The notes beneath the pieces were generated by a model. That model was not told where the DNA came from and made no database searches. It saw only the letters and a program-made list of their open reading frames with translations. Shown here in pieces: positions 24,987 to 33,291 of a stretch of DNA of 64,000 bases. Positions within the stretch are counted from its first letter, which is position 1, and each line of letters opens with the position of its first letter. A program made the position numbers and the translations under genes. Source of the DNA: Phaeobacter gallaeciensis DSM 26640 (GTDB taxonomy: Bacteria > Pseudomonadota > Alphaproteobacteria > Rhodobacterales > Rhodobacteraceae); NCBI RefSeq assembly GCF_000511385.1, contig NC_023137.1, positions 2,673,001-2,737,000 of the forward strand. The letters run 5' to 3'.

Positions 24987-25313
24987 CCTTCACCGGTCGG
25001 AGGCAGTGATACGCGCCCGATCCTCTGCTGATCTCTGCTGGTGCCGCGCCCGTGGATATGTGCCAGGCTTTCACGCTGCTGCCGACCTTCCCGGAGGAAG
25101 CCTCTGAAGTGCATTTCATTCCGGGCTTCACGCTGTCTCTGATCCCGGATGCGGTGCCTGCGGTTTCTTTCCGGCAGCGGCCAAGACGATCTGTGGCGTC
25201 CACTGCTGCGCGTGGGCGACACTGCAACTTTACGACACCGCCTGATCCTTGGCACATGACTGAACCGGCACGGCCCCACCTTAGACGCCGTGTTTTCATT
25301 TGAAAGGCCCGCA
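24987..25313. other. Gap between cobA and cobF without a supported gene
   Basis: This 327-base stretch holds open frames on both strands (for example plus 25058-25303) but none has a recognisable domain, convincing start or neighbour coupling. I looked for a second cobalamin riboswitch and found no B12 box on either strand. It may carry a separate cobF promoter or be a decayed gene. Confidence 0.4.
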
Positions 25314-26081
25314 ATGATTGAGCTTACCCTGATTGGTATCGGCACCGGCAACCCGCAGCATCTGACCTTGCAAGCGGTAGAGGCGCTGAATGCGCAGGAT
25401 CTGATCCTGATCCCCAACAAGGGCGCGGGCAAGGACGATCTGGCAGGGCTGCGCCAAGCAATCTGCGCCGCAGCGATCCGCGAGGGCGGCCCGGACCACC
25501 CCGCGCCCCGTATCGTGGAATTTGACCTGCCGGTGCGGGATGAGGCGACGCAGGATTATCGTCAGCGGGTCGATGACTGGCATGACGCCATTGCCGAGAT
25601 CTGGTGGCAAACCATCACCACCCATCTGCCCGAAGGTGGCAAGATCGGCTTTCTGGTCTGGGGGGATCCGTCGCTCTATGACAGCACGATGCGCATTGCT
25701 GACCGGCTCAAGAGGCGGGCCGAGATTGCCCTACGCGTCATTCCCGGCATCACCTCCATTCAGGCGCTGACAGCCGCCCATGCGATTCCGGTCAATACCA
25801 TCAATGGCCCCTTCACCATTACCACCGGGCGGCAGCTGCGTGATGCGGGCTGGCCGGAGGGGACCGAGACGCTGGTGGTGATGCTGGATGGCGCCTGTTC
25901 GTTCCGCTCGCTTGATCCCGCAGGCCTTCAGATCTGGTGGAGCGCCTACGCCGGAATGGAAAATGAGATTTCGATCTCAGGTCCGTTGGGAGAGGTCAGC
26001 GATCAGATCATCGAAACCCGCGCCAACGCCCGCGCGGATCATGGCTGGATCATGGATATCTATCTACTACGGCGGGACTGA
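25314..26081 (+). CDS. cobF: Precorrin-6A synthase (deacetylating) CobF
   Basis: A 255-residue SAM methyltransferase that methylates C1 with loss of acetate, a step found only in the aerobic pathway. The N-terminal LIGIGTGNPQHLTLQAVEAL is the variant glycine loop of CobF. ILIPNKGAGKDDLAGLR near residue 36 and FLVWGDPSLYDSTMRI near 112 are diagnostic. The ATG at 25314 has AAAGG upstream and gives the family N-terminus (MIELTLIGIG); an ATG at 25290 would add eight residues. It is separated from cobA by 327 bases, unlike the tightly packed genes before it. Confidence 0.92.
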   Translation: MIELTLIGIGTGNPQHLTLQAVEALNAQDLILIPNKGAGKDDLAGLRQAICAAAIREGGPDHPAPRIVEFDLPVRDEATQDYRQRVDDWHDAIAEIWWQTITTHLPEGGKIGFLVWGDPSLYDSTMRIADRLKRRAEIALRVIPGITSIQALTAAHAIPVNTINGPFTITTGRQLRDAGWPEGTETLVVMLDGACSFRSLDPAGLQIWWSAYAGMENEISISGPLGEVSDQIIETRANARADHGWIMDIYLLRRD

Positions 26082-26086
26082 CAGCC

Positions 26087-26104
26087 GCCGCACGCCTGTG
26101 CGGC
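26087..26104 (+). terminator. Stem-loop after cobF
   Basis: GCCGCAC (26087-26093) pairs with GTGCGGC (26098-26104) around a GCCT loop, five bases after the cobF stop. There is no T-run, so it may be a weak or factor-assisted terminator of the cobalamin operon. Confidence 0.45.
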
Positions 26105-26209
26105 CCATGACATGAGACAACAGCGGAAACGATCCATAAAAAGACCGCAAGAGATGGGTCGACGAGACACGTTGTCAGGAGTGGCAACCAGCGCTCGAGG
26201 CGGCTGGAG

Positions 26210-26299
26210 TGGCGGGGAGACAGGGATTCGAACCCTGGGAACGCTCTCACGTTCAACGGTTTTCAAGACCGCCGCATTCGACCACTCTGCCACCTCCCC
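26210..26299 (-). tRNA. tRNA-Ser (anticodon UGA)
   Basis: A 90-nt tRNA read on the minus strand. The acceptor GGGGAGG pairs with TCTCCCC (one G-U), followed by discriminator G and an encoded CCA. The anticodon stem CGGT/ACCG holds loop CTTGAAA, giving UGA. The long variable arm (about GTTGAACGTGAGAGCGTTCC) is typical of serine tRNA, and the T-arm has GGGTTCGAATCCC. Confidence 0.95.
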
Positions 26300-26310
26300 G
26301 GTCGGCGCAG

Positions 26311-26339
26311 GGTTTAGGCGCTGGTTGCCCGTCTGGCAA
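26311..26339 (-). promoter_or_regulatory. Candidate promoter for tRNA-Ser
   Basis: On the minus strand TTGCCA (26339-26334) and TAAACC (26316-26311) are 17 bp apart. Initiation about 7 bases further on would start transcription some 5 bases before the tRNA 5' end. Confidence 0.4.
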
Positions 26340-26629
26340 GAGGGAATTGCATCCTATCCTGTTTCGCGGTGCCCGCCGCCTGTCCCGGATACCCTGCGCC
26401 GGGTGCTGACTGTGACGGGCTGGCACAGGGATCCGCAATCGCCGAAAACTTGCCGAGCGCGCTGTGGCAGGGTTTCCTTGCGTTGGCGTGGCGGCTATGC
26501 TGCGCCCATCATAAGGGCGCCGGAACAACCGGTACAGGAACAGCTGACGCCGAAGCAATCGGCACGGAGCGCAGGACAGCGCGCATAAGAAGGCGCAAAG
26601 CGCCGTCAGATACGGGCAAGGAAGCACAC
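26340..26629. other. Intergenic region upstream of the SPOR lipoprotein gene
   Basis: Between the tRNA promoter and the SPOR-protein start I see no supported gene. A plus-strand frame is open from 26369 but lacks a ribosome binding site and recognisable sequence before the lipoprotein signal peptide, so it is treated as leader. Confidence 0.4.
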
Positions 26630-27559
26630 ATGGTTCACGCTATGTCGACACGCAAACACAGCGCCAAAGGCCAAGGGTCTTCGCGCCGGGGCCGACGGCT
26701 TGCGGCGGCCTTGGCCGGGCTAATGATCCTCGGCGCCTGCGAAGAGGGCCCCGGGTTGGCCTTCCTCAAACCAAAGCCACAGGAAGACGGCGCCGTGACC
26801 CCCTCCAGCAGTACCCGACTGGTCGAACGCGAGGTGGAGGCACCGGAGGTGTTTCAGGTGACCGAAGCGGGTCTTTGGGATGGGCGTCCGTCGCTGGGCG
26901 GCGTTTGGGTCGCGCATCCGGATGCCGAAGATCCCGAACAGGTGATCATCCGCAATCAGGCCAATGGCAAATTTGTGATCGGTGCGCTGTTCCGGCGTGA
27001 GCGGGAAATTCCCGGTCCCCGGCTGCAGGTGTCCTCGGATGCGTCCGAAGCTCTGGGCATGTTGGCGGGCGCACCGGTTGAACTGAATGTAACCGCGCTG
27101 CGCAGCGAAAAAGTTGCCGACCCGGAACAACCTGCGGACGTCACCCTTGAGGATGCGGATGTTGCCCTTGCCGATGGCGGCGATATCGACACACAACCGC
27201 TGGACCCGATCGCTGGTGCTGCGGCAGCCATCGACGCGGCGGCCCCGACCGCTGTTGCGCCTGCGCAATCGACCACAGCGGCGGCAACCTCTGCGGCGAC
27301 CAGGGCGGCTGCAGCCAGCTCGCCCCTGACCAAACCCTATATCCAGATCGGTATTTTCAGTGTTGAGGCCAATGCCAAACGCACCGCCGATCAGATGCGC
27401 AATGCCGGGCTTATGCCCTCAGTCCTGTCCCAGTCCAGCAACGGCAAACCGTTCTGGCGGGTGCTGGTCGGGCCTGCCCAATCGAAATCCGAACGCAGTC
27501 AGCTGCTGAAGAGCGTCAAGGGCGTCGGCTTCTCCGATGCCTATGCGGTCACCAATTGA
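26630..27559 (+). CDS. SPOR domain lipoprotein
   Basis: A 309-residue protein. A basic N-terminus is followed by LAAALAGLMILGAC, a lipobox with the modified Cys near residue 37. An Ala/Thr/Pro-rich linker runs from about 180 to 235, and the C-terminal 75 residues are a SPOR domain (YIQIGIFSVEANAKRTADQM, then WRVLVGPAQSKSE), which binds denuded glycan strands at the division septum. AAGGAA precedes the ATG at 26630. The following carboxypeptidase gene suggests a cell-wall role. It differs from RlpA in lacking an obvious double-psi barrel motif. Confidence 0.85.
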   Translation: MVHAMSTRKHSAKGQGSSRRGRRLAAALAGLMILGACEEGPGLAFLKPKPQEDGAVTPSSSTRLVEREVEAPEVFQVTEAGLWDGRPSLGGVWVAHPDAEDPEQVIIRNQANGKFVIGALFRREREIPGPRLQVSSDASEALGMLAGAPVELNVTALRSEKVADPEQPADVTLEDADVALADGGDIDTQPLDPIAGAAAAIDAAAPTAVAPAQSTTAAATSAATRAAAASSPLTKPYIQIGIFSVEANAKRTADQMRNAGLMPSVLSQSSNGKPFWRVLVGPAQSKSERSQLLKSVKGVGFSDAYAVTN

Positions 27560-27611
27560 CCTCGCTTGTGCGGCTCTGCCTGACGTGACCAACCGGAAAG
27601 ACGATCTCGTT

Positions 27612-28802
27612 ATGACCTTTCTCCCCTCTCCGCTTCGCTCTGCTTTGAAACTCACCTGTGCGGCTGGCCTGTTGGTCAGCCTCTCAGCGCTGTCGGCTGC
27701 GGCCTTTGATACCCGCGCCCGCGCCGCCTATGTGCTGGATCAGGAGACCGATACAGTGCTGCTGGCCAAGAACGCCGATCTCGCGCTGCCGCCTGCGTCG
27801 ATGTCGAAGCTGATGACGCTTTACGTGGCGTTTGAGGCGATCCGCGATGGTCGCCTGACACTGGATGAGCGGCTGCCCGTCAGCCAGCATGCCATGAGCT
27901 ACAAAGGCTCGACCATGTTCCTCAACACCCAGGATCGGGTCCGGGTGGAGGATCTCTTGCGCGGGATTATCGTGCTGTCGGGCAATGACGCCTGCGTGGT
28001 GTTGGCCGAAGCGCTGAGCCCGGATGGTACCGAGGCGGGTTTTGCCCGCTACATGACCAAGCGGGCGCAGGAGATGGGGATGGAGAACTCCACCTTCGCC
28101 AATTCCAATGGCTGGCCCGCCGCCGGACACCGTATGTCGGTGGAGGATCTGGCGATCCTTGCTGAAAAGCTGATCGAGGATTTCCCGCAGTATTATCCGC
28201 TGTTTGCCGAGCGGGAGTTTGAATTTGACGGCCGCGCGCCCTCCAATGTGCGCAACCGCAACCCGCTGCTGGGTCTCGGTATTGGCGCGGATGGTCTGAA
28301 GACCGGCCATACCTCGGAGGCGGGCTATGGTCTGGTCGGCTCCGCAGCACAGGGCGACCGGCGGGTGATTTTCGTGATCACCGGTCTGGACAGCACCACC
28401 GCCCGCGCAGAGGAGGCTGAGGCCCTGGTTAACTGGTCGTTTCGCCAATTTGCCAAAAAAACGGTGGCTAAAGCGGGTGTTCCGGTCGCGGAAGCCGAGG
28501 TCTGGCGCGGGGCAGAGGCAACCGTAGGGCTGGTACCAGCGGAGGATCTGACCGTGTTGCTGCCCGCCCTTGCCGGTCGTGAAATCACTGGCGAGGTGGT
28601 CTATACAGGGCCGATTGATGCGCCCATCGAGAAAGGCCAGAAATTGGCAGAACTGGTGCTGCAACCAGATGAGTTGCCGGAGGTGCGTCTGCCGCTGGTG
28701 GCGGAGAAGGACATTCCGACCGGTGGCTTCCCGGTGCGGGTGAAGACCGCTGCCGAAGTGCTGGTGAAACGTTTCCTCAGCGGCCCTGAGGCCAGCCAGT
28801 GA
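27612..28802 (+). CDS. D-alanyl-D-alanine carboxypeptidase (PBP5/DacF family)
   Basis: A 396-residue penicillin-binding protein that trims the terminal D-Ala from peptidoglycan stem peptides in the periplasm. A signal peptide (1-31) is followed by the S11 peptidase motifs SxxK (SMSK, residues 63-66), SGN (123-125) and KTG (230-232). The C-terminal PBP5-associated domain covers about 295-385. The ATG at 27612 gives a normal signal peptide. The stop overlaps tmk by 4 bases (GTGA), linking wall and nucleotide genes in one operon. Confidence 0.92.
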   Translation: MTFLPSPLRSALKLTCAAGLLVSLSALSAAAFDTRARAAYVLDQETDTVLLAKNADLALPPASMSKLMTLYVAFEAIRDGRLTLDERLPVSQHAMSYKGSTMFLNTQDRVRVEDLLRGIIVLSGNDACVVLAEALSPDGTEAGFARYMTKRAQEMGMENSTFANSNGWPAAGHRMSVEDLAILAEKLIEDFPQYYPLFAEREFEFDGRAPSNVRNRNPLLGLGIGADGLKTGHTSEAGYGLVGSAAQGDRRVIFVITGLDSTTARAEEAEALVNWSFRQFAKKTVAKAGVPVAEAEVWRGAEATVGLVPAEDLTVLLPALAGREITGEVVYTGPIDAPIEKGQKLAELVLQPDELPEVRLPLVAEKDIPTGGFPVRVKTAAEVLVKRFLSGPEASQ

Positions 28803-29479
28803 TAGCGGCCAAAACCGGCGTCGCAGTGGACGCCTCCCCTGGCCTGTTCGTGACCTTTGAGGGCATCGACGGTTCTGGCAAATCAACACAATGTCGCCTG
28901 CTGGCGGAGGCCTTGCAGGCGCAGGGGTTAGAGGTTGTTCTGACCCGCGAACCCGGCGGTTCAGATGGCGCGGAGGAAATCCGCCGTCTGGTGCTGGAGG
29001 GGGACCCCGACCGCTGGTCTGCGGAAACCGAGCTGTTGCTGTTCACCGCCGCGCGGCGCGACCATATGGAACGGCGGATCCTGCCTGCGCTGGCGGCGGG
29101 CAAAGTGGTGGTCTGTGACCGCTTTGCCGATAGCACGCGGATGTATCAGGGGCTGTCGCGCGGCGATCTGCGCCAGAGTGTGGATCAGTTGCACAGCCTG
29201 ATGATCGGCCGTGAACCGGATCTGACCATCCTGATCGACATGGACCCGGCCAAGGGGCTGGCGCGCGCCAAGGGCCGCCAGGGCAGCGAAGAGCGGTTCG
29301 AGGATTTCGGTCTGGATCTGCAACAGCAGATGCGCGCCGGGTTTCTCGCATTGGCGGAGGAATTTGCCGACCGGTTTCGCGTGATTGACGGGGACCGCCC
29401 GATGGACAGCGTCGCGCGCGATGTGCTGGAGGTTGTCTCCACCGCCCTGCCCGCGTCTGAGGGGGACGCAGGCGCATGA
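28799..29479 (+). CDS. tmk: Thymidylate kinase
   Basis: A 226-residue enzyme phosphorylating dTMP to dTDP. The P-loop is EGIDGSGKST at residues 21-30, TREPGGSDGAEEIRRLVL near 50 contains the DR(E/D)P-like motif, and VVCDRFADSTRMYQGLSRG near 103 is the family signature. A GTG start overlapping dacF's stop is used; a later GTG at 28827 would also leave the P-loop intact. It overlaps holB by 4 bases, the common alphaproteobacterial tmk-holB arrangement. Confidence 0.93.
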   Translation: MIAAKTGVAVDASPGLFVTFEGIDGSGKSTQCRLLAEALQAQGLEVVLTREPGGSDGAEEIRRLVLEGDPDRWSAETELLLFTAARRDHMERRILPALAAGKVVVCDRFADSTRMYQGLSRGDLRQSVDQLHSLMIGREPDLTILIDMDPAKGLARAKGRQGSEERFEDFGLDLQQQMRAGFLALAEEFADRFRVIDGDRPMDSVARDVLEVVSTALPASEGDAGA

Positions 29480-30597
29480 GCAAGGATGAGCCCCCCCTGC
29501 GCGCGGATCAGACCGCGGGTGCGCCGCACCCGCGTGAGACGCAGCAGCTGTTCGGACAGGCGCAGGCAGAACAGGATTTCCTGACCGCCTTCAACTCGGA
29601 CCGGCTGCATCATGGCTGGCTGCTGACCGGACCTCAGGGCGTCGGCAAGGCAACGCTGGCCTGGCGCATTGCGGCGTTTTTGCTATCGCAGCCGCCTGCG
29701 GAGGATGCGGGGCTGTTTGGGGCACCACCGCCTGCCACCTCGCTGGATATCGGGATGGATCATCCGGTGATGCACCGCATTCAGGCGCTGGCGGAGCCGG
29801 GGCTGGCGTCGATTACCCGCAGCGAGAACGACAAGGGCAAGCTGCGCGACCAGATTGTGGTCGATGACATTCGGGCGCTGAACAAGTTCTTTGGCCTTTC
29901 GGCCACAGACGGCGGGCGCCGGGTGGTGATTGTGGATGCCGCAGATGATATGAACACCAGTGCCGCCAATGCGCTGTTGAAGATGCTGGAAGAGCCACCT
30001 GCCCGCACAACCCTGCTGCTGGTATCGCATCAACCTTCGCGACTGTTGCCGACGATCCGCTCACGTTGTCGGCTGTTGCGGTTTGCACCGCTGAGCGCTG
30101 AGGACATGCAGGCGGCCCTGACGCAGGCAGGCGCTGAGCTGCCAAAGCAAGCTGACCATCTGGCCGCGCTGTCCAATGGCTCGGTCGGGGCGGCGCTGAG
30201 GCTGCTGAACCTGGGTGGTTTGCAGGCCTATAGCGATGTGGTGCGGCTGCTGGACAGCCTGCCCCGGCTGGATCGGCAGCGCGCGATGGCGCTGGCGGAA
30301 CAGGCCGCAGCACGGGGTGGTGCAGAGAAATTTGAGCTGCTGCTCACCCTCATTGATACGGCGCTGGCCCGGCTGGCGCGTACTGGGGCCACGGGAGGCG
30401 CACCGCAGCCGGAAGCCGCCCCGCAGGAGGCAGCTGTGCTGTCGCGGCTTTCACCGACGCCGCAAAAGGCGCGTGCCTGGGCGGATCTGGCGGCGCAGGT
30501 CACGGCCCGCATGCGCCATGGTCAGGCGGTCAACCTTGACCCCGCAGCACTTGTCCTAGATACGGTTTTCAAGATGCAGGACACTGCGGCGCGCTAA
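29476..30597 (+). CDS. holB: DNA polymerase III subunit delta'
   Basis: A 373-residue clamp-loader subunit. The AAA+ P-loop is GPQGVGKAT (residues 52-60), followed by RVVIVDAADDMNTSAANALLKMLEEP near 150 (Walker B-like and sensor region) and PTIRSRCRLLRFAPLS near 193 with the SRC motif. The zinc-finger cysteines seen in some homologues are absent. It lies downstream of tmk by ATGA overlap and 41 bases before tatD. Confidence 0.92.
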   Translation: MSKDEPPLRADQTAGAPHPRETQQLFGQAQAEQDFLTAFNSDRLHHGWLLTGPQGVGKATLAWRIAAFLLSQPPAEDAGLFGAPPPATSLDIGMDHPVMHRIQALAEPGLASITRSENDKGKLRDQIVVDDIRALNKFFGLSATDGGRRVVIVDAADDMNTSAANALLKMLEEPPARTTLLLVSHQPSRLLPTIRSRCRLLRFAPLSAEDMQAALTQAGAELPKQADHLAALSNGSVGAALRLLNLGGLQAYSDVVRLLDSLPRLDRQRAMALAEQAAARGGAEKFELLLTLIDTALARLARTGATGGAPQPEAAPQEAAVLSRLSPTPQKARAWADLAAQVTARMRHGQAVNLDPAALVLDTVFKMQDTAAR

Positions 30598-30638
30598 TTC
30601 GGAGTACCGAGCCCCGCAGGACGCGACAGAGAGCAGAG

Positions 30639-31460
30639 ATGACCGAGAGCCTTTCCCCCACGCCCCCGTCCATTACGGACAGCCATTGCCATCTGGATTT
30701 TCCCGATTTCGAAGGCGAATTGGACGCACTGATTGCACGGGCGGCAGAGGCCGGTGTGACCCGTATGGTCACCATCTGCACCAAGCTGCGCAACGAATCC
30801 ACCGTGCGCGCCATCGCCGAGGCGCATGCGCCAGTGTTCTACGCCGCGGGCACCCACCCGATGAGTGCTGCAGATGAGCCGCTGGTGTCGGTTGATGAAC
30901 TGGTGGCGCTGGCGCAGCATCCCAAGTTTGTCGGCATTGGCGAGACCGGACTGGACTATCACTATACCGCCGACAGTGCGGAGGTGCAGAAGACTTCTCT
31001 CAGAACCCATATTACGGCGGCGCGGGAAACCGGCCTGCCTCTGATCATCCACGCCCGCGCAGCGGATGAGGATATGGCCGCCATCCTGCGCGATGAAATG
31101 GCCAAGGGCGCCTATAGCTGTGTGATGCATTGTTTCTCCTCCTCGCCTGAGCTGGCGCGAGCGGCGTTGGATCTGGGATTCTACCTGTCAATGTCGGGCA
31201 TCGCCGCCTTCCCCAAGAGTCAGGAGTTGCGCGATATCTTTGCCGCCGCCCCGATGGAGCGGATTCTGGTGGAAACCGACGCGCCCTATCTGGCGCCGCC
31301 GCCCTATCGCGGCAAACGCAATGAGCCGGCCTATACCGCCCATACCGCCCGCGTGGGTGCCGAGGTGTTTGGTGTGGATTACGCCGATTTTGCCGCACAG
31401 ACGCAGGCCAATTTTGATCGGTTGTTCTGGAAAGCGGCGCAATATGAGGCCGCCGCCTGA
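30639..31460 (+). CDS. TatD family metal-dependent hydrolase
   Basis: A 273-residue TIM-barrel hydrolase of the TatD DNase family. Metal-binding motifs are visible: DSHCHLDFPDF near residue 12, GIGETGLDYHY near 103, IIHAR near 135, and ETDAPYLAPPPYRGKRNEP near 211. TatD proteins have 3'-5' exonuclease activity in vitro. The stop shares a base with the next start (TGATG). The tmk-holB-tatD-hydrolase order is a common conserved string. Confidence 0.9.
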   Translation: MTESLSPTPPSITDSHCHLDFPDFEGELDALIARAAEAGVTRMVTICTKLRNESTVRAIAEAHAPVFYAAGTHPMSAADEPLVSVDELVALAQHPKFVGIGETGLDYHYTADSAEVQKTSLRTHITAARETGLPLIIHARAADEDMAAILRDEMAKGAYSCVMHCFSSSPELARAALDLGFYLSMSGIAAFPKSQELRDIFAAAPMERILVETDAPYLAPPPYRGKRNEPAYTAHTARVGAEVFGVDYADFAAQTQANFDRLFWKAAQYEAAA

Positions 31461-32257
31461 TGGGCGTGCTGCGCTTTACCATTCTGGGCTGTGGCTCCTC
31501 TGGTGGGGTGCCACGGCTTGGCGGGCATTGGGGGGAGTGCGACCCGGACAATCCCCGCAACCGCCGCCGCCGCTGCTCGCTTCTGGTGGAGCGGGATGGT
31601 CCCGATGGAACCACGACAGTGCTGATCGACACCTCCCCCGACATGCGCAGCCAGCTGCTGGACAGCGGCACCGGGCGGCTGGACGGGGTGGTCTACACCC
31701 ATTCCCACGCCGATCATGTGCATGGTATTGATGATCTGCGGATGATCGTCTTCAACATGCGCGACCGCATTCCGGTCTATGCGGATGGGGATACGCAAAA
31801 CGCGCTGCTGTCGCGGTTCGGCTATGCCTTTGTGCAGCCCGAAGGCTCCCCCTATCCGCCCATTCTGGACCTGCGCGGTATTGATGGCCCGCTGACAATT
31901 TCCGGTCCCGGTGGCGATATCACCCTGCGCCCGTTTGAGGTCAATCACGGCTCCATCGACGCGCTTGGGTTCCGTATTGGCGATGTCGCCTATCTGCCGG
32001 ATGTGGCCAAGATCCCCGATAGCGCGCTGGCGGAATTGCAGGATCTGGACTGCTGGATCCTTGATGCGCTGCGCCGCAAACCACATCCCACACATCTGTC
32101 GCTGGACGAGGCGCTGGAATGGATTGAACGCATGGCGCCGAAGCGCGCGGTATTGACCAACATGCATATTGATCTGGACTACTCGCAGGTCGCTGCAGAG
32201 ACCCCTGAACATATCGATCCCGCCTATGACGGGATGGTGATCGAATACCCAATCTGA
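31460..32257 (+). CDS. MBL-fold metallo-hydrolase (PhnP-like)
   Basis: A 265-residue metallo-beta-lactamase-fold protein. The HxHxDH motif is THSHADHVHGIDDLR near residue 80. The N-terminus LRFTILGCGSSGGVPRLGG with GECDPDNPRNRRRRCS resembles PhnP-type phosphoribosyl cyclic phosphodiesterases. It is placed here because of the conserved holB-tatD string and not because of any phn genes, so the substrate is uncertain. Confidence 0.88.
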   Translation: MGVLRFTILGCGSSGGVPRLGGHWGECDPDNPRNRRRRCSLLVERDGPDGTTTVLIDTSPDMRSQLLDSGTGRLDGVVYTHSHADHVHGIDDLRMIVFNMRDRIPVYADGDTQNALLSRFGYAFVQPEGSPYPPILDLRGIDGPLTISGPGGDITLRPFEVNHGSIDALGFRIGDVAYLPDVAKIPDSALAELQDLDCWILDALRRKPHPTHLSLDEALEWIERMAPKRAVLTNMHIDLDYSQVAAETPEHIDPAYDGMVIEYPI

Positions 32258-32303
32258 GCCGCCACATCAGGCGCCCACGATCCCGCCCATAGGAAGGCAC
32301 ATC

Positions 32304-33236
32304 ATGTTTCAGAGCCTGATCGATGTCATCCTGCCGGTGTTTCTGGTCATTGGGGCGGGCTATGTCGCCACACGGCGCGGATATTTTCAGGCCGGCCATG
32401 TAGATTCGCTGATGAAGTTCACGCAGAGTTTTGCCATCCCCTGCCTGTTGTTTCGCGCCATTGCGACGCTGGATCTGTCAGACAGTTTCGATCCGCGTTT
32501 GCTGATCAGTTTCTACACCGGCGCGGCGGCCTGTTTCTGTCTGGGGATGACTGGCGCGCGGCTGATTTTCAAACGCGACTGGGAAGACTGCGTGGCCATT
32601 GGCTTTTGCTGTCTGTTCTCGAACTCGGTGCTGCTGGGGCTACCGATCACGGAACGCGCCTATGGTGCCGACAATTTGACCAGCAACTACGCGATCATCG
32701 CCTTCCACTCCCCGTTTTGCTACGGGCTGGGGATCACAGTGATGGAGGTTGTGCGCAACAAGGGCGCAGGTGGTATCGCTACGGTGAAGTCGGTTTTCAG
32801 CGCGATGTTCAAGAATGTGCTGATCCTCGGCATCGCTCTGGGATTTGTGGTGAACCTCTCGGGCCTGTGGATCCCTCAGGTGGTGGATGAAGCGCTGGCG
32901 CTGGTCATTCGCGCGGCGCTGCCGACGGCGCTGTTTGCGCTGGGGGGCGTGCTGGTGCAATACCGCCCTGAAGGCGACCTGCGTGCCATCGGATTTGTCT
33001 GCGCGATCTCGCTGATGGTGCATCCGGCGCTGGTCTGGAGCATGGGCAGCGCCTTGAAGGTGCAGCCGGATCTGTTCCGCTCAGCCGTGCTGAACGCGGC
33101 GATGGCGCCGGGGTTCAACGCCTATATCTTTGCCAATATGTATGGGCGCGCAAAGCGGGTGGCGGCCTCCTCGGTGCTGATTGCCACGGGGGCCTGTATC
33201 CTGACGGTCTGGCTTTGGCTCCTGATCCTGGGCTGA
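32304..33236 (+). CDS. AEC family transporter (auxin efflux carrier-like permease)
   Basis: A 310-residue membrane protein with about ten hydrophobic segments in two halves. The first helix (IDVILPVFLVIGAGYVATRR) and a discontinuous central segment (GFCCLFSNSVLLGLPITERA near 96) are typical of the family, as is SAVLNAAMAPGFNAYIFANM near 265. AEC transporters move small organic acids such as malonate or malate. AGGAAGG precedes the start. It sits alone at the end of the housekeeping run, so the substrate cannot be inferred. Confidence 0.87.
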   Translation: MFQSLIDVILPVFLVIGAGYVATRRGYFQAGHVDSLMKFTQSFAIPCLLFRAIATLDLSDSFDPRLLISFYTGAAACFCLGMTGARLIFKRDWEDCVAIGFCCLFSNSVLLGLPITERAYGADNLTSNYAIIAFHSPFCYGLGITVMEVVRNKGAGGIATVKSVFSAMFKNVLILGIALGFVVNLSGLWIPQVVDEALALVIRAALPTALFALGGVLVQYRPEGDLRAIGFVCAISLMVHPALVWSMGSALKVQPDLFRSAVLNAAMAPGFNAYIFANMYGRAKRVAASSVLIATGACILTVWLWLLILG

Positions 33237-33247
33237 GCCACGCAAAA

Positions 33248-33265
33248 GGGGCGCCGCAGCGCCCC
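33248..33265. terminator. Stem-loop terminator between AEC gene and tctA
   Basis: GGGGCGC pairs with GCGCCCC around a CGCA loop, directly between the convergent AEC and tctA genes. An A-run just before the stem would give a T-run on the minus-strand transcript, so it is best oriented for terminating tct. Confidence 0.65.
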
Positions 33266-33291
33266 CCCGTGATCTGTTCCCATGGCGACGA

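Noticed and set aside
24987..25313. Second cobalamin riboswitch before cobF
   Set aside because: No B12 box or GCCACTG block on either strand.
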